In this document: positions 34,918 to 43,868 of the stretch, piece after piece
How the letters are laid out: each line of letters begins with the position of its first letter
Position numbering within the stretch: position 1 is the stretch's first letter
NCBI RefSeq assembly: GCF_009665255.1
Contig: NZ_CP035686.1
Location: 2,112,001 to 2,176,000 of the forward strand
Direction of reading: 5' to 3'
Length of the DNA: 64,000 nucleotides
Origin: Vibrio metoecus
Lineage (GTDB): Bacteria; Pseudomonadota; Gammaproteobacteria; Enterobacterales; Vibrionaceae
Translations under genes and position numbers: made by a program
Notes under the pieces: generated by a model
Told to the model about the DNA's origin: nothing
The model's input: the letters and a program-made list of their open reading frames with translations, nothing else
The model's database searches: none

Positions 34918-37900
34918 ATGTTTAGGTTCTATCGAAAACAAAAATTCAAGCGCCTGCAGAATACCCTGATGGCGGCCTTTTTGGCTCTTAGCATTATTCC
35001 ATTGACGATTACCGCGCTGTTTTTCCTCCATTCACACAGTAAAGACTTGGAAGAACAAAGTACCTCGTACCTCGTTTCGGTACGTGATACCAAACAACAG
35101 CAGGTGATCGATTACATGATGGCCAAAGAGTCGGAAGTCATGGGATTTGTCCGTTCCGAGCTTGCTTATGCCAGTGGTGGACGTTTTTATGGGTTAGTCA
35201 ATGCTTTCCAACGCTTAGATGTCAGTATCGAAGCGGCTCGTGAACATGCCCAACAGCGTTATATCCCCGGATCCGGCGATCAAATAAAAACGTCTGTGCT
35301 GCCACAATCCAGCGGTTATGTGGGAAGCGAACGTTACCGGTTACTACACAAACGCTATCATTGGGCCTTTTTAGAGCTGTTAAAACGCTCAGATTTCGAT
35401 GACATTCTCTTAGTTGATATTGAAGGCAACGTCGTTTACTCCATTTATAAATACGACAACTTTGGCACTAATTTATTAACGGGCAAATATCAAGATGCCA
35501 ACCTAGGGCATACGTTTAAACGTCTAGAACAAACGGTTAATGAACAACGCAAAACCAATGAAGACTTCACCCCAGTGGTCATCTCAGATTTTGTCGAGGA
35601 AGACGGAAAACAGTACGCTTGGCTCGGCGCACCAATTATTCAACAAGGCTACTTACACAGCTATGCCATGTTCCGTCTACCCAGCAATGCCATCACCAAA
35701 CTGATCGCCGATGGCAACAATAATCCATCAATGCAAACCATACTCGTCGGCCAAGATCTGCGTTCACGAACGTTAACGTCTGCAGAAATCGCCGTTGAAA
35801 AGAGCAAACAAGTGGTCGAGCTAGCCTTGTCTGGCAAACGTTCGGTAGGTACCTATACCAATACCGATGGTGAACAAGTCATTGCTGCTTATGCCCCTAT
35901 CAATTTGAAAAGCATTCATTGGGCCTTAGTGGTTGAGCTTCCAGAAAAAGAAGCGTTTGCCCGTGTACGACAATTGGAAAAGCTCTTTGTGTTTGCCATG
36001 TTGACTGCGATTGTATTGGTGGTGATAGCTTCACATTATCTCTCTAACTTTATTACCGCCCCACTATTAAAACTCACTTGGGCTGCAGAACGTGTCTCTG
36101 CCGGAGATCTTGATGAGGCGATGATCAATACCGAGCGGAAAGATGAAATTGGTCGTTTGGCCGTCAGTTTCGAGCGAATGCAACGCTCTATCCGTGAAAA
36201 AATCTCACTCATCAAATCACAAAATAAAGAGTTAGAAAGCAACCTGCTGATCATCCGTAAACAGAACGATGAATTGCAGCTCGCGAACAAGCTCAAAGAT
36301 GAATTCCTCGCCACCACATCACACGAATTGCGTACTCCACTACACGGTATGATTGGCATTGCCGAAGCATTAGTTTCCGGTGCCAATGGCCCACTGACCG
36401 CCGCTCATAAATATCAACTCGATATCATTATTAGCAGTGGCCAACGCTTAGCTACCTTGGTGGATGATTTATTGGATTATCACAAAATGCGCTATGGCGC
36501 GTTGGATATTCAAAAATGCGCCGTCGATTTATCCAGTGCGACGCGGTTAGTACTGGAGCTCTCGCATCACTTACTCGGCAAAAAAACGCTGCGTATTATT
36601 AACCAAGTTCCAGAGCTGCCAGTCTGGGTTTCCGCGGATCCACAACGCTTGGAGCAAGTGCTGTATAACCTGATTGGTAATGCGATTAAATATACGTCAG
36701 AAGGCAAGATCGTTATCTCCGCAACCTATATGGACGATAAAATTCGCGTACAGGTAGTGGATACAGGCCAAGGCATTCCTGCCGAGCAACTGGAGCAAAT
36801 TTTTGAACCTCTGATCCAAGCAGGCCGAGATGCAAGCCGCTACCGTCAGGGCGCGGGATTAGGGTTGTCTATCAGCCGCCAGCTTATTGAGCTGATGAAT
36901 GGTACGCTTTATGTTAGCAGCCAACCGATGGTTGGGACGACATTTAGCTTTACTCTACCGCTAGCGACTCAAGATGAGATTGCTCAAGCACGTTTGACTG
37001 AACTCCCCCACTTCCAAGCCCCAGAAGTTTTGGATGCCGAACTTCCAGAGCAGAGCACACTGCCTGAAAATGAGCACGGTCCATTACTTTTAGTCGCCGA
37101 TGATGAACCGGTTAACCTCAGAGTATTAGACAGCTTCTTACGTCTTGAAGGTTACCGTGTGCATACCGTACAAGATGGCCATGAAGTGCTTGAAGCCGTG
37201 AAACGTGAAAAGCCTGAACTATTGTTACTCGACATCATGATGCCAGGCATGAGCGGCTATCAAGTGTGTGAAAAACTCAGACAAAGCTACGACCATGCAG
37301 AGCTCCCCATCATTATGCTAACGGCCCTGAATCAGTCCGATGACCGAGTACGTGGTTTTGAAGCCGGCGCTAACGACTACTTATCAAAACCATTTAACAA
37401 ACAAGAGCTGGCGGCTCGTATCGTAGCTCACCTTACCGCTAGCAAAGCCGAATTGCGTCGTATTGAAAATGCCCAGCTACAAAAAGAACTAAAACACCGT
37501 GCGATGGTTGAAGCGAGCCTCCTCGAAACCCAAGGACGCTTATTAGAGCAGCTAGAATCCGCACCAGAAGCAATACTGTGTGTCAAAGAAGGAAATAAAA
37601 TACGCTTTGCCAACGAGGCCGCATCACGCCTATTTAGACGCACGCCAGAGCAGCTTAAACGATCGAATGCAGAAGAGTTGATTGCACCGAAATACCTCAA
37701 CATCGATCAAGAACATTACTGCGGCAATATTGATGTTTACGTTGATGATGTACGCCAACATTTATCCGCTGACGTACTACGCTTACCAGAAGGCTCTGGA
37801 TTGCAAGCCATGTACATTTTTAATGTCGGGGGCAGTATTAATGCTGCGCGTATATATAATCTGGAAACCGCGGTAGAAGCCCTCTCTAGCTACGCTTTCG

Positions 37901-38307
37901 AAGGTGATAAAGATAAATTGCAGCAACTCAAAGAGTTGGGTGGTGAGTTCACTCGCCTTGCCGATAAAGCATCCGGTGAGTATCAATCCAAACAAGATTT
38001 GATGCGTAGTGTCTTGGTCGAAGCCATGACCAGTGCTCTTGATTATTGGGAGCGAGTCTCAGGACAAAGCAAATTTACCTTTGCAGAGCAAAGTGGCTTG
38101 TGGCGTGTGTATCTTGACCGCAGCACCTTACAAACTCGCACCCTAGATAAATATTTACGCATTGAGACATTACCTAAAACACCACGCTGGAGAACGGTGC
38201 TTAACTCGCTCGATTACATCCTTGAGCACTGTAAAGAGTCAAGCCCAGATCGCACTCATATCGAGATGCAGCGCGATAAACTACAGAAGTTATTGACCTC
38301 TGAATAG
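34918..38307 (+). CDS. chiS: ChiS, hybrid sensor kinase controlling chitin utilisation
   Basis: ChiS senses chitin oligosaccharides through the binding protein Cbp and activates the chitin regulon. ATG 34918 gives 1129 residues; reading on to 34774 adds 48 unconserved residues. Order: TM1 (about 16-38), periplasmic sensor (about 40-350), TM2 (about 356-376), HAMP, kinase with SHELRTPLHG (His469), ATP-binding motifs NLIGNAIKY and GAGLGLSISRQ, receiver domain with LLDIMMPGMSG (Asp772), a PAS-like segment (about 885-930), and a C-terminal region without a typical histidine phosphotransfer domain. His469 and Asp772 match the published V. cholerae ChiS sites. There its C-terminus binds DNA directly at the chitin operon promoter, without a separate response regulator. 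No response regulator gene is nearby here. Confidence 0.96.
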   Translation: MFRFYRKQKFKRLQNTLMAAFLALSIIPLTITALFFLHSHSKDLEEQSTSYLVSVRDTKQQQVIDYMMAKESEVMGFVRSELAYASGGRFYGLVNAFQRLDVSIEAAREHAQQRYIPGSGDQIKTSVLPQSSGYVGSERYRLLHKRYHWAFLELLKRSDFDDILLVDIEGNVVYSIYKYDNFGTNLLTGKYQDANLGHTFKRLEQTVNEQRKTNEDFTPVVISDFVEEDGKQYAWLGAPIIQQGYLHSYAMFRLPSNAITKLIADGNNNPSMQTILVGQDLRSRTLTSAEIAVEKSKQVVELALSGKRSVGTYTNTDGEQVIAAYAPINLKSIHWALVVELPEKEAFARVRQLEKLFVFAMLTAIVLVVIASHYLSNFITAPLLKLTWAAERVSAGDLDEAMINTERKDEIGRLAVSFERMQRSIREKISLIKSQNKELESNLLIIRKQNDELQLANKLKDEFLATTSHELRTPLHGMIGIAEALVSGANGPLTAAHKYQLDIIISSGQRLATLVDDLLDYHKMRYGALDIQKCAVDLSSATRLVLELSHHLLGKKTLRIINQVPELPVWVSADPQRLEQVLYNLIGNAIKYTSEGKIVISATYMDDKIRVQVVDTGQGIPAEQLEQIFEPLIQAGRDASRYRQGAGLGLSISRQLIELMNGTLYVSSQPMVGTTFSFTLPLATQDEIAQARLTELPHFQAPEVLDAELPEQSTLPENEHGPLLLVADDEPVNLRVLDSFLRLEGYRVHTVQDGHEVLEAVKREKPELLLLDIMMPGMSGYQVCEKLRQSYDHAELPIIMLTALNQSDDRVRGFEAGANDYLSKPFNKQELAARIVAHLTASKAELRRIENAQLQKELKHRAMVEASLLETQGRLLEQLESAPEAILCVKEGNKIRFANEAASRLFRRTPEQLKRSNAEELIAPKYLNIDQEHYCGNIDVYVDDVRQHLSADVLRLPEGSGLQAMYIFNVGGSINAARIYNLETAVEALSSYAFEGDKDKLQQLKELGGEFTRLADKASGEYQSKQDLMRSVLVEAMTSALDYWERVSGQSKFTFAEQSGLWRVYLDRSTLQTRTLDKYLRIETLPKTPRWRTVLNSLDYILEHCKESSPDRTHIEMQRDKLQKLLTSE

Positions 38308-38324
38308 TTCTGCAAGACATAACC

Positions 38325-38349
38325 AAACCCACCGATAGGTGGGTTTTTT
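38325..38349 (+). terminator. chiS terminator
   Basis: AAACCCACC, GATA, GGTGGGTTTTTT, 17 bases after the chiS stop. It separates chiS from the chitin operon. Confidence 0.9.
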
Positions 38350-38607
38350 ATTGGTATCGTTAAACAAATCCCTTCGCTTTTCTCTCTCCGGTTTTACATA
38401 AACAATCCATGATACCAACTTGATTTACGTAGCTAAAAAAGCACTTAATTGACTGACAAACTTGTTCACAAAAAAGGTAAAACCACCGTAAGAAAGGACT
38501 TAAACTAAGCCAAAACTGAGTATTTGTTTGAGATTGCGAAGGGAGTCACAACAATTCGCCAGATTTAATTCAATCGATTAAATTAACGTAAAATAGGGCT
38601 AGTGAGC

Positions 38608-38617
38608 GAGATCTCGT
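38608..38617. promoter_or_regulatory. CGAGATCTCG palindrome, possible SlmA or other operator
   Basis: This perfect 10-base palindrome lies within AGTGAGCGAGATCTCGTTACT. The flank GTGAG recalls the half site of the SlmA consensus (GTGAGTACTCAC), but the other half is poor. Confidence 0.3.
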
Positions 38618-38756
38618 TACTGAAAAACCACAAACAAACCCAATATAAGAAAGTAATCACGAGTTAGTAAACACTAACAAGCCCAATTTTAACTCGTCAC
38701 TTTTGCGAGGTGAATCACCTCTTGCTTTTTGCACAAAAATCACACATCAACGTGTA

Positions 38757-38810
38757 TTTTGACGTTAATAACGAGAGGTGGATAGGTTTTGACGTTTTTA
38801 ACGGGAAAGG
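38757..38810. promoter_or_regulatory. Two direct repeats with internal dyads, candidate ChiS operators
   Basis: TTTTGACGTTnnTAACG occurs at 38757 and 38787. Each copy contains CGTT-N3-AACG (38763-38773 and 38793-38803). The dyad centres are 30 bases apart, close to three helical turns, which would put two bound dimers on one face of the DNA. The location about 180-230 bases before cbp suits an activator. Confidence 0.5.
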
Positions 38811-38811
38811 G

Positions 38812-38939
38812 AATTGATAAATTTCTTGGCAAGGTGTCTTCTTACTCCTGCCAAAGGCCTACAGGCCACTCATTTCTTCCCCTTCCCTCCGACGGGCGAA
38901 AAATAACATGAGGTAGGTCTTGGAGAGTGTTTATCAATT
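38812..38939 (+). other. Structured leader element upstream of cbp
   Basis: AATTGATAAA (38812-38821) and TTTATCAATT (38930-38939) are perfect complements. Inside are TTGGCA/TGCCAA (38826-38831 and 38849-38854) and GGCC/GGCC around TACA (38857-38868). If transcribed this could fold as a multi-branched 5' leader. It resembles no riboswitch class I know. Confidence 0.4.
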
Positions 38940-38989
38940 GATGACATTCCATCCATTAGTGAAATGAAAGCAACTAGTAAGGAACAGCT

Positions 38990-40660
38990 ATGCTTGCCAA
39001 TATTAAAAAGACAGCACTAGCCGCCGCAGTAATCGCAGCAGCAACCAGTGTCTCAGCTCCAGCGTTTGCACGTAGTGAGCTAACCATCGTGCCAGATTTC
39101 TACCCTACAATGGTACGTAACTTCAACCCGTACCTAGCAACCAACCTGCGTACAACCACTGACTTTATCTATGAACCTCTGGTTGTATTCAATGAGATGA
39201 AAGGTAATACGCCTGTATTCCGTCTGGCTGAAAGCTACAAAATGGCTGACGACCTGATGAGCGTAACTTTCGATATCCGTAAAGGCGTTAAGTGGTCTGA
39301 TGGTGAAGCATTCACAGCAAATGACGTGGTTTACTCTTTCAATCTGCTGAAAGCGAAACCAGAACTTGACCAACGTGGTATCAACAAATGGGTAACCAGC
39401 GTTGAGAAAGTAGACGATTACAAAGTGCGTTTCCGTCTGTCTGAAGCAAACTCTAACGTACCTTATGAGATTTCTCTGATTCCTATCGTTGCTGAGCACG
39501 TATGGAAAGAAGTGAAAGATCCAACTACCTTCACTAACGAAAACCCTGTGGGTACTGGTCCTTTCACTGTAATCGATACTTTTACCCCACAACTGTACAT
39601 TCAATGTCGCAACCCGAACTACTGGGATGCTGCGAATTTGGAAGTTGACTGTCTGCGTGTTCCACAGATCGCAAACAACGACCAACTGTTGGGCAAAATC
39701 GTAAACTCTGAACTTGACTGGACTTCTTCATTCGTTCCAGATATCGACCGTACTTACGCAGCAGCGAACCCTAACCACCACTACTGGTACCCAGCAGCAG
39801 GTACTCAGGCGTTCATGGTTAACTTCAAAAACCCAGATGCAGCGAAAAAAGAAGCATTGGATAACGTAGATTTCCGTCGTGCGTTCTCTATGGCTCTTGA
39901 TCGTCAAACCATCATCGATATCGCCTTCTACGGCAGCGGTACAGTGAACGATTACGCATCAGGTCTAGGCTACGCATTTGAAGCATGGTCTGATGAAGCG
40001 ACGCACAACAAGTACAAAGGCTTCAACACGTATGACGTTGAAGGCTCTAAGAAACTACTGGCAAAAGCAGGCTTCAAAGATGTGAACGGTGACGGTTTCG
40101 TTGAAACTCCATCAGGCAAATCTTTCGAACTGCTGATCCAATCTCCAAATGGCTGGACTGACTTCAACAATACAGTTCAACTTGCAGTAGAACAGCTACA
40201 AGAAGTGGGTATCAAAGCGAAAGCACGTACTCCAGAGTTCGCGGTTTATAACCAAGCAATGCTGGAAGGTACTTACGACGTTGCGTACACCAACTACTTC
40301 CACGGCGCAGATCCATACACTTACTGGAACAGTGCATACAACTCAGCACTGCAATCTGGTGATGGTATGCCACGCTTCGCAATGCACTACTTCAAAGACA
40401 AGAAGCTTGATGGCTTGCTAGACAGCTTCTACAAAACCGCAGACAAGAACGAGCAGCTAGCGATCGCTCATGGTATTCAGAAGATCATTGCTGAAAACCA
40501 AGTGACTATCCCTGTTATGTCTGGTGCATGGATGTATCAGTACAACACCACTCGCTTCACTGGCTGGTGGAATGAAGAAAATCCGAAGGGCCGTCCAAGC
40601 GTTTGGGCTGGTATCCCAGAGCGTCTACTACACGTACTGGATCTAAAACCAGTTAAGTAA
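38990..40660 (+). CDS. cbp: Chitin-oligosaccharide-binding protein (SBP_bac_5 family)
   Basis: This is a periplasmic solute-binding protein of 556 residues with a signal peptide ending APAFA (residue 27). It belongs to the DppA/OppA fold class, with VTFDIRKGVKWSDGEAFTANDVVYSF as its family region (shown here only to locate about residues 88-113). In V. cholerae Cbp feeds (GlcNAc)n to the ABC importer encoded next. Unliganded Cbp also holds ChiS inactive. It is the first gene of the operon with a strong AAGGAAC ribosome site. A GC hairpin after the stop probably raises its mRNA level over the permeases. Confidence 0.95.
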   Translation: MLANIKKTALAAAVIAAATSVSAPAFARSELTIVPDFYPTMVRNFNPYLATNLRTTTDFIYEPLVVFNEMKGNTPVFRLAESYKMADDLMSVTFDIRKGVKWSDGEAFTANDVVYSFNLLKAKPELDQRGINKWVTSVEKVDDYKVRFRLSEANSNVPYEISLIPIVAEHVWKEVKDPTTFTNENPVGTGPFTVIDTFTPQLYIQCRNPNYWDAANLEVDCLRVPQIANNDQLLGKIVNSELDWTSSFVPDIDRTYAAANPNHHYWYPAAGTQAFMVNFKNPDAAKKEALDNVDFRRAFSMALDRQTIIDIAFYGSGTVNDYASGLGYAFEAWSDEATHNKYKGFNTYDVEGSKKLLAKAGFKDVNGDGFVETPSGKSFELLIQSPNGWTDFNNTVQLAVEQLQEVGIKAKARTPEFAVYNQAMLEGTYDVAYTNYFHGADPYTYWNSAYNSALQSGDGMPRFAMHYFKDKKLDGLLDSFYKTADKNEQLAIAHGIQKIIAENQVTIPVMSGAWMYQYNTTRFTGWWNEENPKGRPSVWAGIPERLLHVLDLKPVK

Positions 40661-40676
40661 TACACGTTCATTTCTT

Positions 40677-40697
40677 GCGGCGCACGCTGTGCGCCGC
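40677..40697 (+). other. 3' stabilising hairpin after cbp
   Basis: GCGGCGCAC, GCT, GTGCGCCGC: a perfect nine-base GC stem without a T run. It lies between cbp and the first permease gene, as REP-like hairpins do in binding-protein operons. Confidence 0.7.
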
Positions 40698-40703
40698 CTA
40701 TCT

Positions 40704-40755
40704 AAATCCCCTCATGTTGTTAAGCAAACATATGGCGCTCGTCGTCAGGGGATTT
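40704..40755. repeat. Inverted repeat between cbp and the permease
   Basis: AAATCCCCT (40704-40712) and AGGGGATTT (40747-40755) are perfect complements around 34 bases, adding to a 169-base structured gap. No open reading frame of interest is seen there. Confidence 0.5.
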
Positions 40756-40829
40756 CTCGCTCTCAAATTCGCTAGGGGCGAGACCTGAAACCAGAGACAG
40801 GACAAAACTGGGTGAGTAAGGTGTAAGTT

Positions 40830-41816
40830 ATGGGTTACTTTTTAAGACGATTGTCGTTCTATTTTGCCGCGTTGCTGGTTGCAGCAACATTAAACTTTAT
40901 TATTCCGCGTGCCATGCCTGGTGATCCCGTCACCATGATGTTTGCTAACGCAACCGCACAAGTTACCCCAGAGCGTATTGAAGCAATGAAACAGCTTCTT
41001 GGCTTTGTGGATGGTCCTTGGTATGTCCAATACATGACATACATTAAAAGCATCCTGACTTGGGAGCTCGGCACCTCAATCAAATTCTACCCTTTGAGTG
41101 TGAATGAACTGCTTGGTGGCGCTTTTGGCTGGTCACTGTTCCTTGCGGGTACCGCAGTTATTATCTCTTTCTCCATCGGTTCTGTGCTCGGTATCTTTGC
41201 CGCGTGGAAACGTGGTAGCCGTTACGACACTTTTATCACACCAGGGATGTTGGTTATTCAAGCCGTGCCTCAAGTGGTTATTGCGATGTTGGCGATGTTC
41301 ACTTTCGCTATCGGCTTAGGTTGGTTCCCAACCGGTTACGCTTACACCGCAGGGACAATGCCTGATTGGACAAGCTGGGCATTCATTAAAGATGTCAGCT
41401 ATCACGCCGTACTTCCTTTGGTCTGTGCTTCGATTGTGCAAATCGGTGGCTTCTTGGTCAACATGCGTAACAACATGATTAACCTGCTCGCTGAAGACTA
41501 TATCACCATGGCAAAAGGTAAAGGCTTGAGCGAAAACCGCGTGGTCTTTAACTATGCAGCACGTAATGCTCTGTTACCTAGTGTCACTGCACTGTCTATG
41601 TCTCTCGGTATGGCGATTGGTGGTCAGTTGATTATTGAAATCATCTTCAACTATCCAGGTTTAGGCACTGTGCTATTTAACGCTATCACCGCGCGTGACT
41701 ATCAAGTTCTGCAAGGCCAGTTACTGATCATGACTCTGTTCATGCTGTTCTTTAACCTACTGGCTGACATGTTATACGTTGTTCTAGACCCTCGCTTACG
41801 CAAGGGAGGTAAATAA
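40830..41816 (+). CDS. Chitin-oligosaccharide ABC importer, permease 1 (DppB-like)
   Basis: This is a 328-residue inner-membrane protein with six predicted helices and the EAA-type loop EDYITMAKGKGLSENRVVF, where the ATPases dock. It is of the dipeptide/oligopeptide permease family. In this operon it should carry chitobiose and longer GlcNAc oligomers delivered by Cbp. AAGGTG precedes the ATG. The second permease starts three bases after its stop region (ATG 41819). Confidence 0.92.
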   Translation: MGYFLRRLSFYFAALLVAATLNFIIPRAMPGDPVTMMFANATAQVTPERIEAMKQLLGFVDGPWYVQYMTYIKSILTWELGTSIKFYPLSVNELLGGAFGWSLFLAGTAVIISFSIGSVLGIFAAWKRGSRYDTFITPGMLVIQAVPQVVIAMLAMFTFAIGLGWFPTGYAYTAGTMPDWTSWAFIKDVSYHAVLPLVCASIVQIGGFLVNMRNNMINLLAEDYITMAKGKGLSENRVVFNYAARNALLPSVTALSMSLGMAIGGQLIIEIIFNYPGLGTVLFNAITARDYQVLQGQLLIMTLFMLFFNLLADMLYVVLDPRLRKGGK

Positions 41817-41818
41817 TC

Positions 41819-42844
41819 ATGAAAGCACTTTGGAAACTCTTACGCGGCAACCGTATGGCGATGATTGGCGTGACCATCTTAAGCCTGTTTTTTCTGCTCG
41901 CGGTCGCAGCGCCTTTTATTACCTCTCATGCTCCTGATAAACGCACGGGTAACCCACATGAATACCCAGCGTTTGTTGTGAAAGCAGCCAAAGCAAACCC
42001 AGATGGCTGGGTAGCTGAACACTTAGCAACCGATCGCCGCACATTGGCGATGTCTAAAAAAGCCGATCACATACTCGGTACCACCCGTATGGGACGTGAT
42101 GTGTGGTCTCAAGTGGCTTACGGTGCTCGCGTATCGTTAGCAGTAGGCTTCGGCGCTGGTATCACCGTGTGTTTCTTGGCCACAGTCATCGGTGTTTCAG
42201 CGGGCTATTTTGGTGGAAAAATTGATGACTTCCTCACTGCCGCAATGAACATCATGCTGGTGATTCCACAGTACCCATTGTTGTTCGTATTGGCCGCCTT
42301 TATCGGTGAGGCAGGGCCTTTAACCATCGCTTTGATTATCGGGTGTACCTCCTGGGCTTGGGGTGCGCGGGTGGTTCGTTCACAAACCATGGCACTGCGT
42401 GAAAAAGAGTTCGTAAAAGCTGCTGAAGTTCTGGGTGAATCTTCATGGCGCATCATCTTTGTTGAGATTCTGCCAAACCTTATCTCCATCGTAGGTGCAA
42501 GTTTTATCGGTTCGGTGATGTACGCCATCATGATGGAAGCGACGATTTCCTTCTTAGGCTTGGGCGATCCAAACACCATCAGTTGGGGCATCATGCTGTA
42601 CAACGTACAAACCTCATCATCCATGCTGATCGGCGCTTGGTGGGAACTGTTAGCACCTTGTATCTCACTGACAGTATTAGTCACAGGCCTTGCTCTGCTG
42701 AACTTTGCAGTTGATGAAATTGCTAACCCACAATTGCGTTCACACAAAGGCATGAAGCGTTGGAAAAACCTTGCTAAGCAAGATCAAAAAGCGCGTCAGC
42801 CAAATTTACCACCACAAAATGCACTTTGGAGCGGAGATAAATAA
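41819..42844 (+). CDS. Chitin-oligosaccharide ABC importer, permease 2 (DppC-like)
   Basis: This is a 341-residue membrane subunit with an N-terminal helix (about 14-34), a periplasmic insert and five further helices. The ATPase-docking loop is EFVKAAEVLGESSWRIIF. It pairs with the preceding permease. The C-terminal 35 residues are basic and hydrophilic. The next gene begins two bases after its stop, a tight operon arrangement. Confidence 0.92.
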   Translation: MKALWKLLRGNRMAMIGVTILSLFFLLAVAAPFITSHAPDKRTGNPHEYPAFVVKAAKANPDGWVAEHLATDRRTLAMSKKADHILGTTRMGRDVWSQVAYGARVSLAVGFGAGITVCFLATVIGVSAGYFGGKIDDFLTAAMNIMLVIPQYPLLFVLAAFIGEAGPLTIALIIGCTSWAWGARVVRSQTMALREKEFVKAAEVLGESSWRIIFVEILPNLISIVGASFIGSVMYAIMMEATISFLGLGDPNTISWGIMLYNVQTSSSMLIGAWWELLAPCISLTVLVTGLALLNFAVDEIANPQLRSHKGMKRWKNLAKQDQKARQPNLPPQNALWSGDK

Positions 42845-42846
42845 TC

Positions 42847-43827
42847 ATGACTGCACCACTAATCTCAATCCGCAACTTATGCGTGGACTACATTACCGAT
42901 GCGGGTGATGTCCGTGCCTGTAACAATGTGAGCTTTGATTTAGCGCCAGGCGAGGTGTTTGGCCTTGCCGGTGAATCCGGTTGTGGTAAATCAACCGTCG
43001 CTTTCTCGCTAATGCGCCTGCATAAGCCGCCCGCATTTATCACTGGTGGCGAGGTCATCTTCAACGGTGAAGACATCCTAAAATACAGCGATGAACGTAT
43101 GCAATCCTTCCGCTGGAAAGAAATGTCGATGGTGTTCCAAAGTGCAATGAACGCACTGAACCCCGTTCTGACGATGGAAGAGCAGTTTTGCGATGTGATC
43201 ATGCGCCATACCAATATGACGCGTGAACAAGCAAAACGTCGTGCCGAAGGACTGTTAGAGATCGTAGATATTCATCCAAGCCGACTCAACGACTACCCAC
43301 ACCAGTTCTCTGGTGGTATGCGTCAACGCTTAGTGATTGCGATTGCGCTCGCGCTCAATCCAAAAATGATCATTATGGATGAACCTACGACCGCCCTAGA
43401 CGTGGTTGTTCAGCGTGAAATTCTGCAAAAGATTTACGCACTCAAAGAAGAGTTTGGTTTCTCTATTTTGTTCATTACTCACGACTTGTCACTCATGGTC
43501 GAGTTCTCCGACCGTATTGGCATTATGTACTCCGGTGAATTGATTGAAGTTGCACCTTCAAAACAAATTCTGGAAACCCCTTACCACCCTTATACCAAAG
43601 GATTGGGAAGTTCTTTTCCACCATTAACTGGACCAAAAACGAAACTCACAGGGATCCCAGGAAACCCACTCAACTTGTTGGAGATTCCACAAGGCTGCCG
43701 TTTCCAAGCTCGCTGCGACCGAGTTCATGAAGCTTGTACTAAGGTACCGACCGTACTGCGCCAAATCGAGAGTGGTCGTTTTTCTAACTGCCATCTCTAT
43801 GGAGCAAGCGCCACAATAAAACGCTAA
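42847..43827 (+). CDS. Chitin-oligosaccharide ABC importer, ATPase 1 (DppD-like)
   Basis: This 326-residue ATPase has Walker A GESGCGKST, signature FSGGMRQR and Walker B MIIMDEPTTALD. The C-terminal oligopeptide-transporter extension has Cys residues in GCRFQARCDRVHEAC; in related ATPases a similar Cys set binds an Fe-S cluster. It works as a heterodimer with the next ATPase. Confidence 0.93.
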   Translation: MTAPLISIRNLCVDYITDAGDVRACNNVSFDLAPGEVFGLAGESGCGKSTVAFSLMRLHKPPAFITGGEVIFNGEDILKYSDERMQSFRWKEMSMVFQSAMNALNPVLTMEEQFCDVIMRHTNMTREQAKRRAEGLLEIVDIHPSRLNDYPHQFSGGMRQRLVIAIALALNPKMIIMDEPTTALDVVVQREILQKIYALKEEFGFSILFITHDLSLMVEFSDRIGIMYSGELIEVAPSKQILETPYHPYTKGLGSSFPPLTGPKTKLTGIPGNPLNLLEIPQGCRFQARCDRVHEACTKVPTVLRQIESGRFSNCHLYGASATIKR

Positions 43828-43868
43828 GGCGCACAGCAAGCAGTAGCAAAGAATTTCTGGAGACAATT

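Larger units (their letters stand above)
38350..38989 (+). promoter_or_regulatory. Control region of the chitin-oligosaccharide operon
   Basis: No gene is seen between the chiS terminator and cbp. The stretch holds a CGAGATCTCG palindrome (38608-38617), a GAGGTG/CACCTC hairpin (38707-38721), two dyad-bearing direct repeats (38757-38810) and a 128-base segment closed by a 10-base inverted repeat (38812-38939). ChiS and, as reported, the nucleoid-occlusion protein SlmA act on this promoter in V. cholerae. Which motif each protein uses here is inference. A TAAGGA ribosome site lies before cbp. Confidence 0.7.

Noticed and set aside
39134..39685. 183-codon minus-strand frame over cbp
   Set aside because: It is a shadow of cbp, whose coding sequence is intact and strongly family-like.
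42205..42753. 182-codon minus-strand frame over the second permease
   Set aside because: It is a shadow of a clear permease gene with no independent support.
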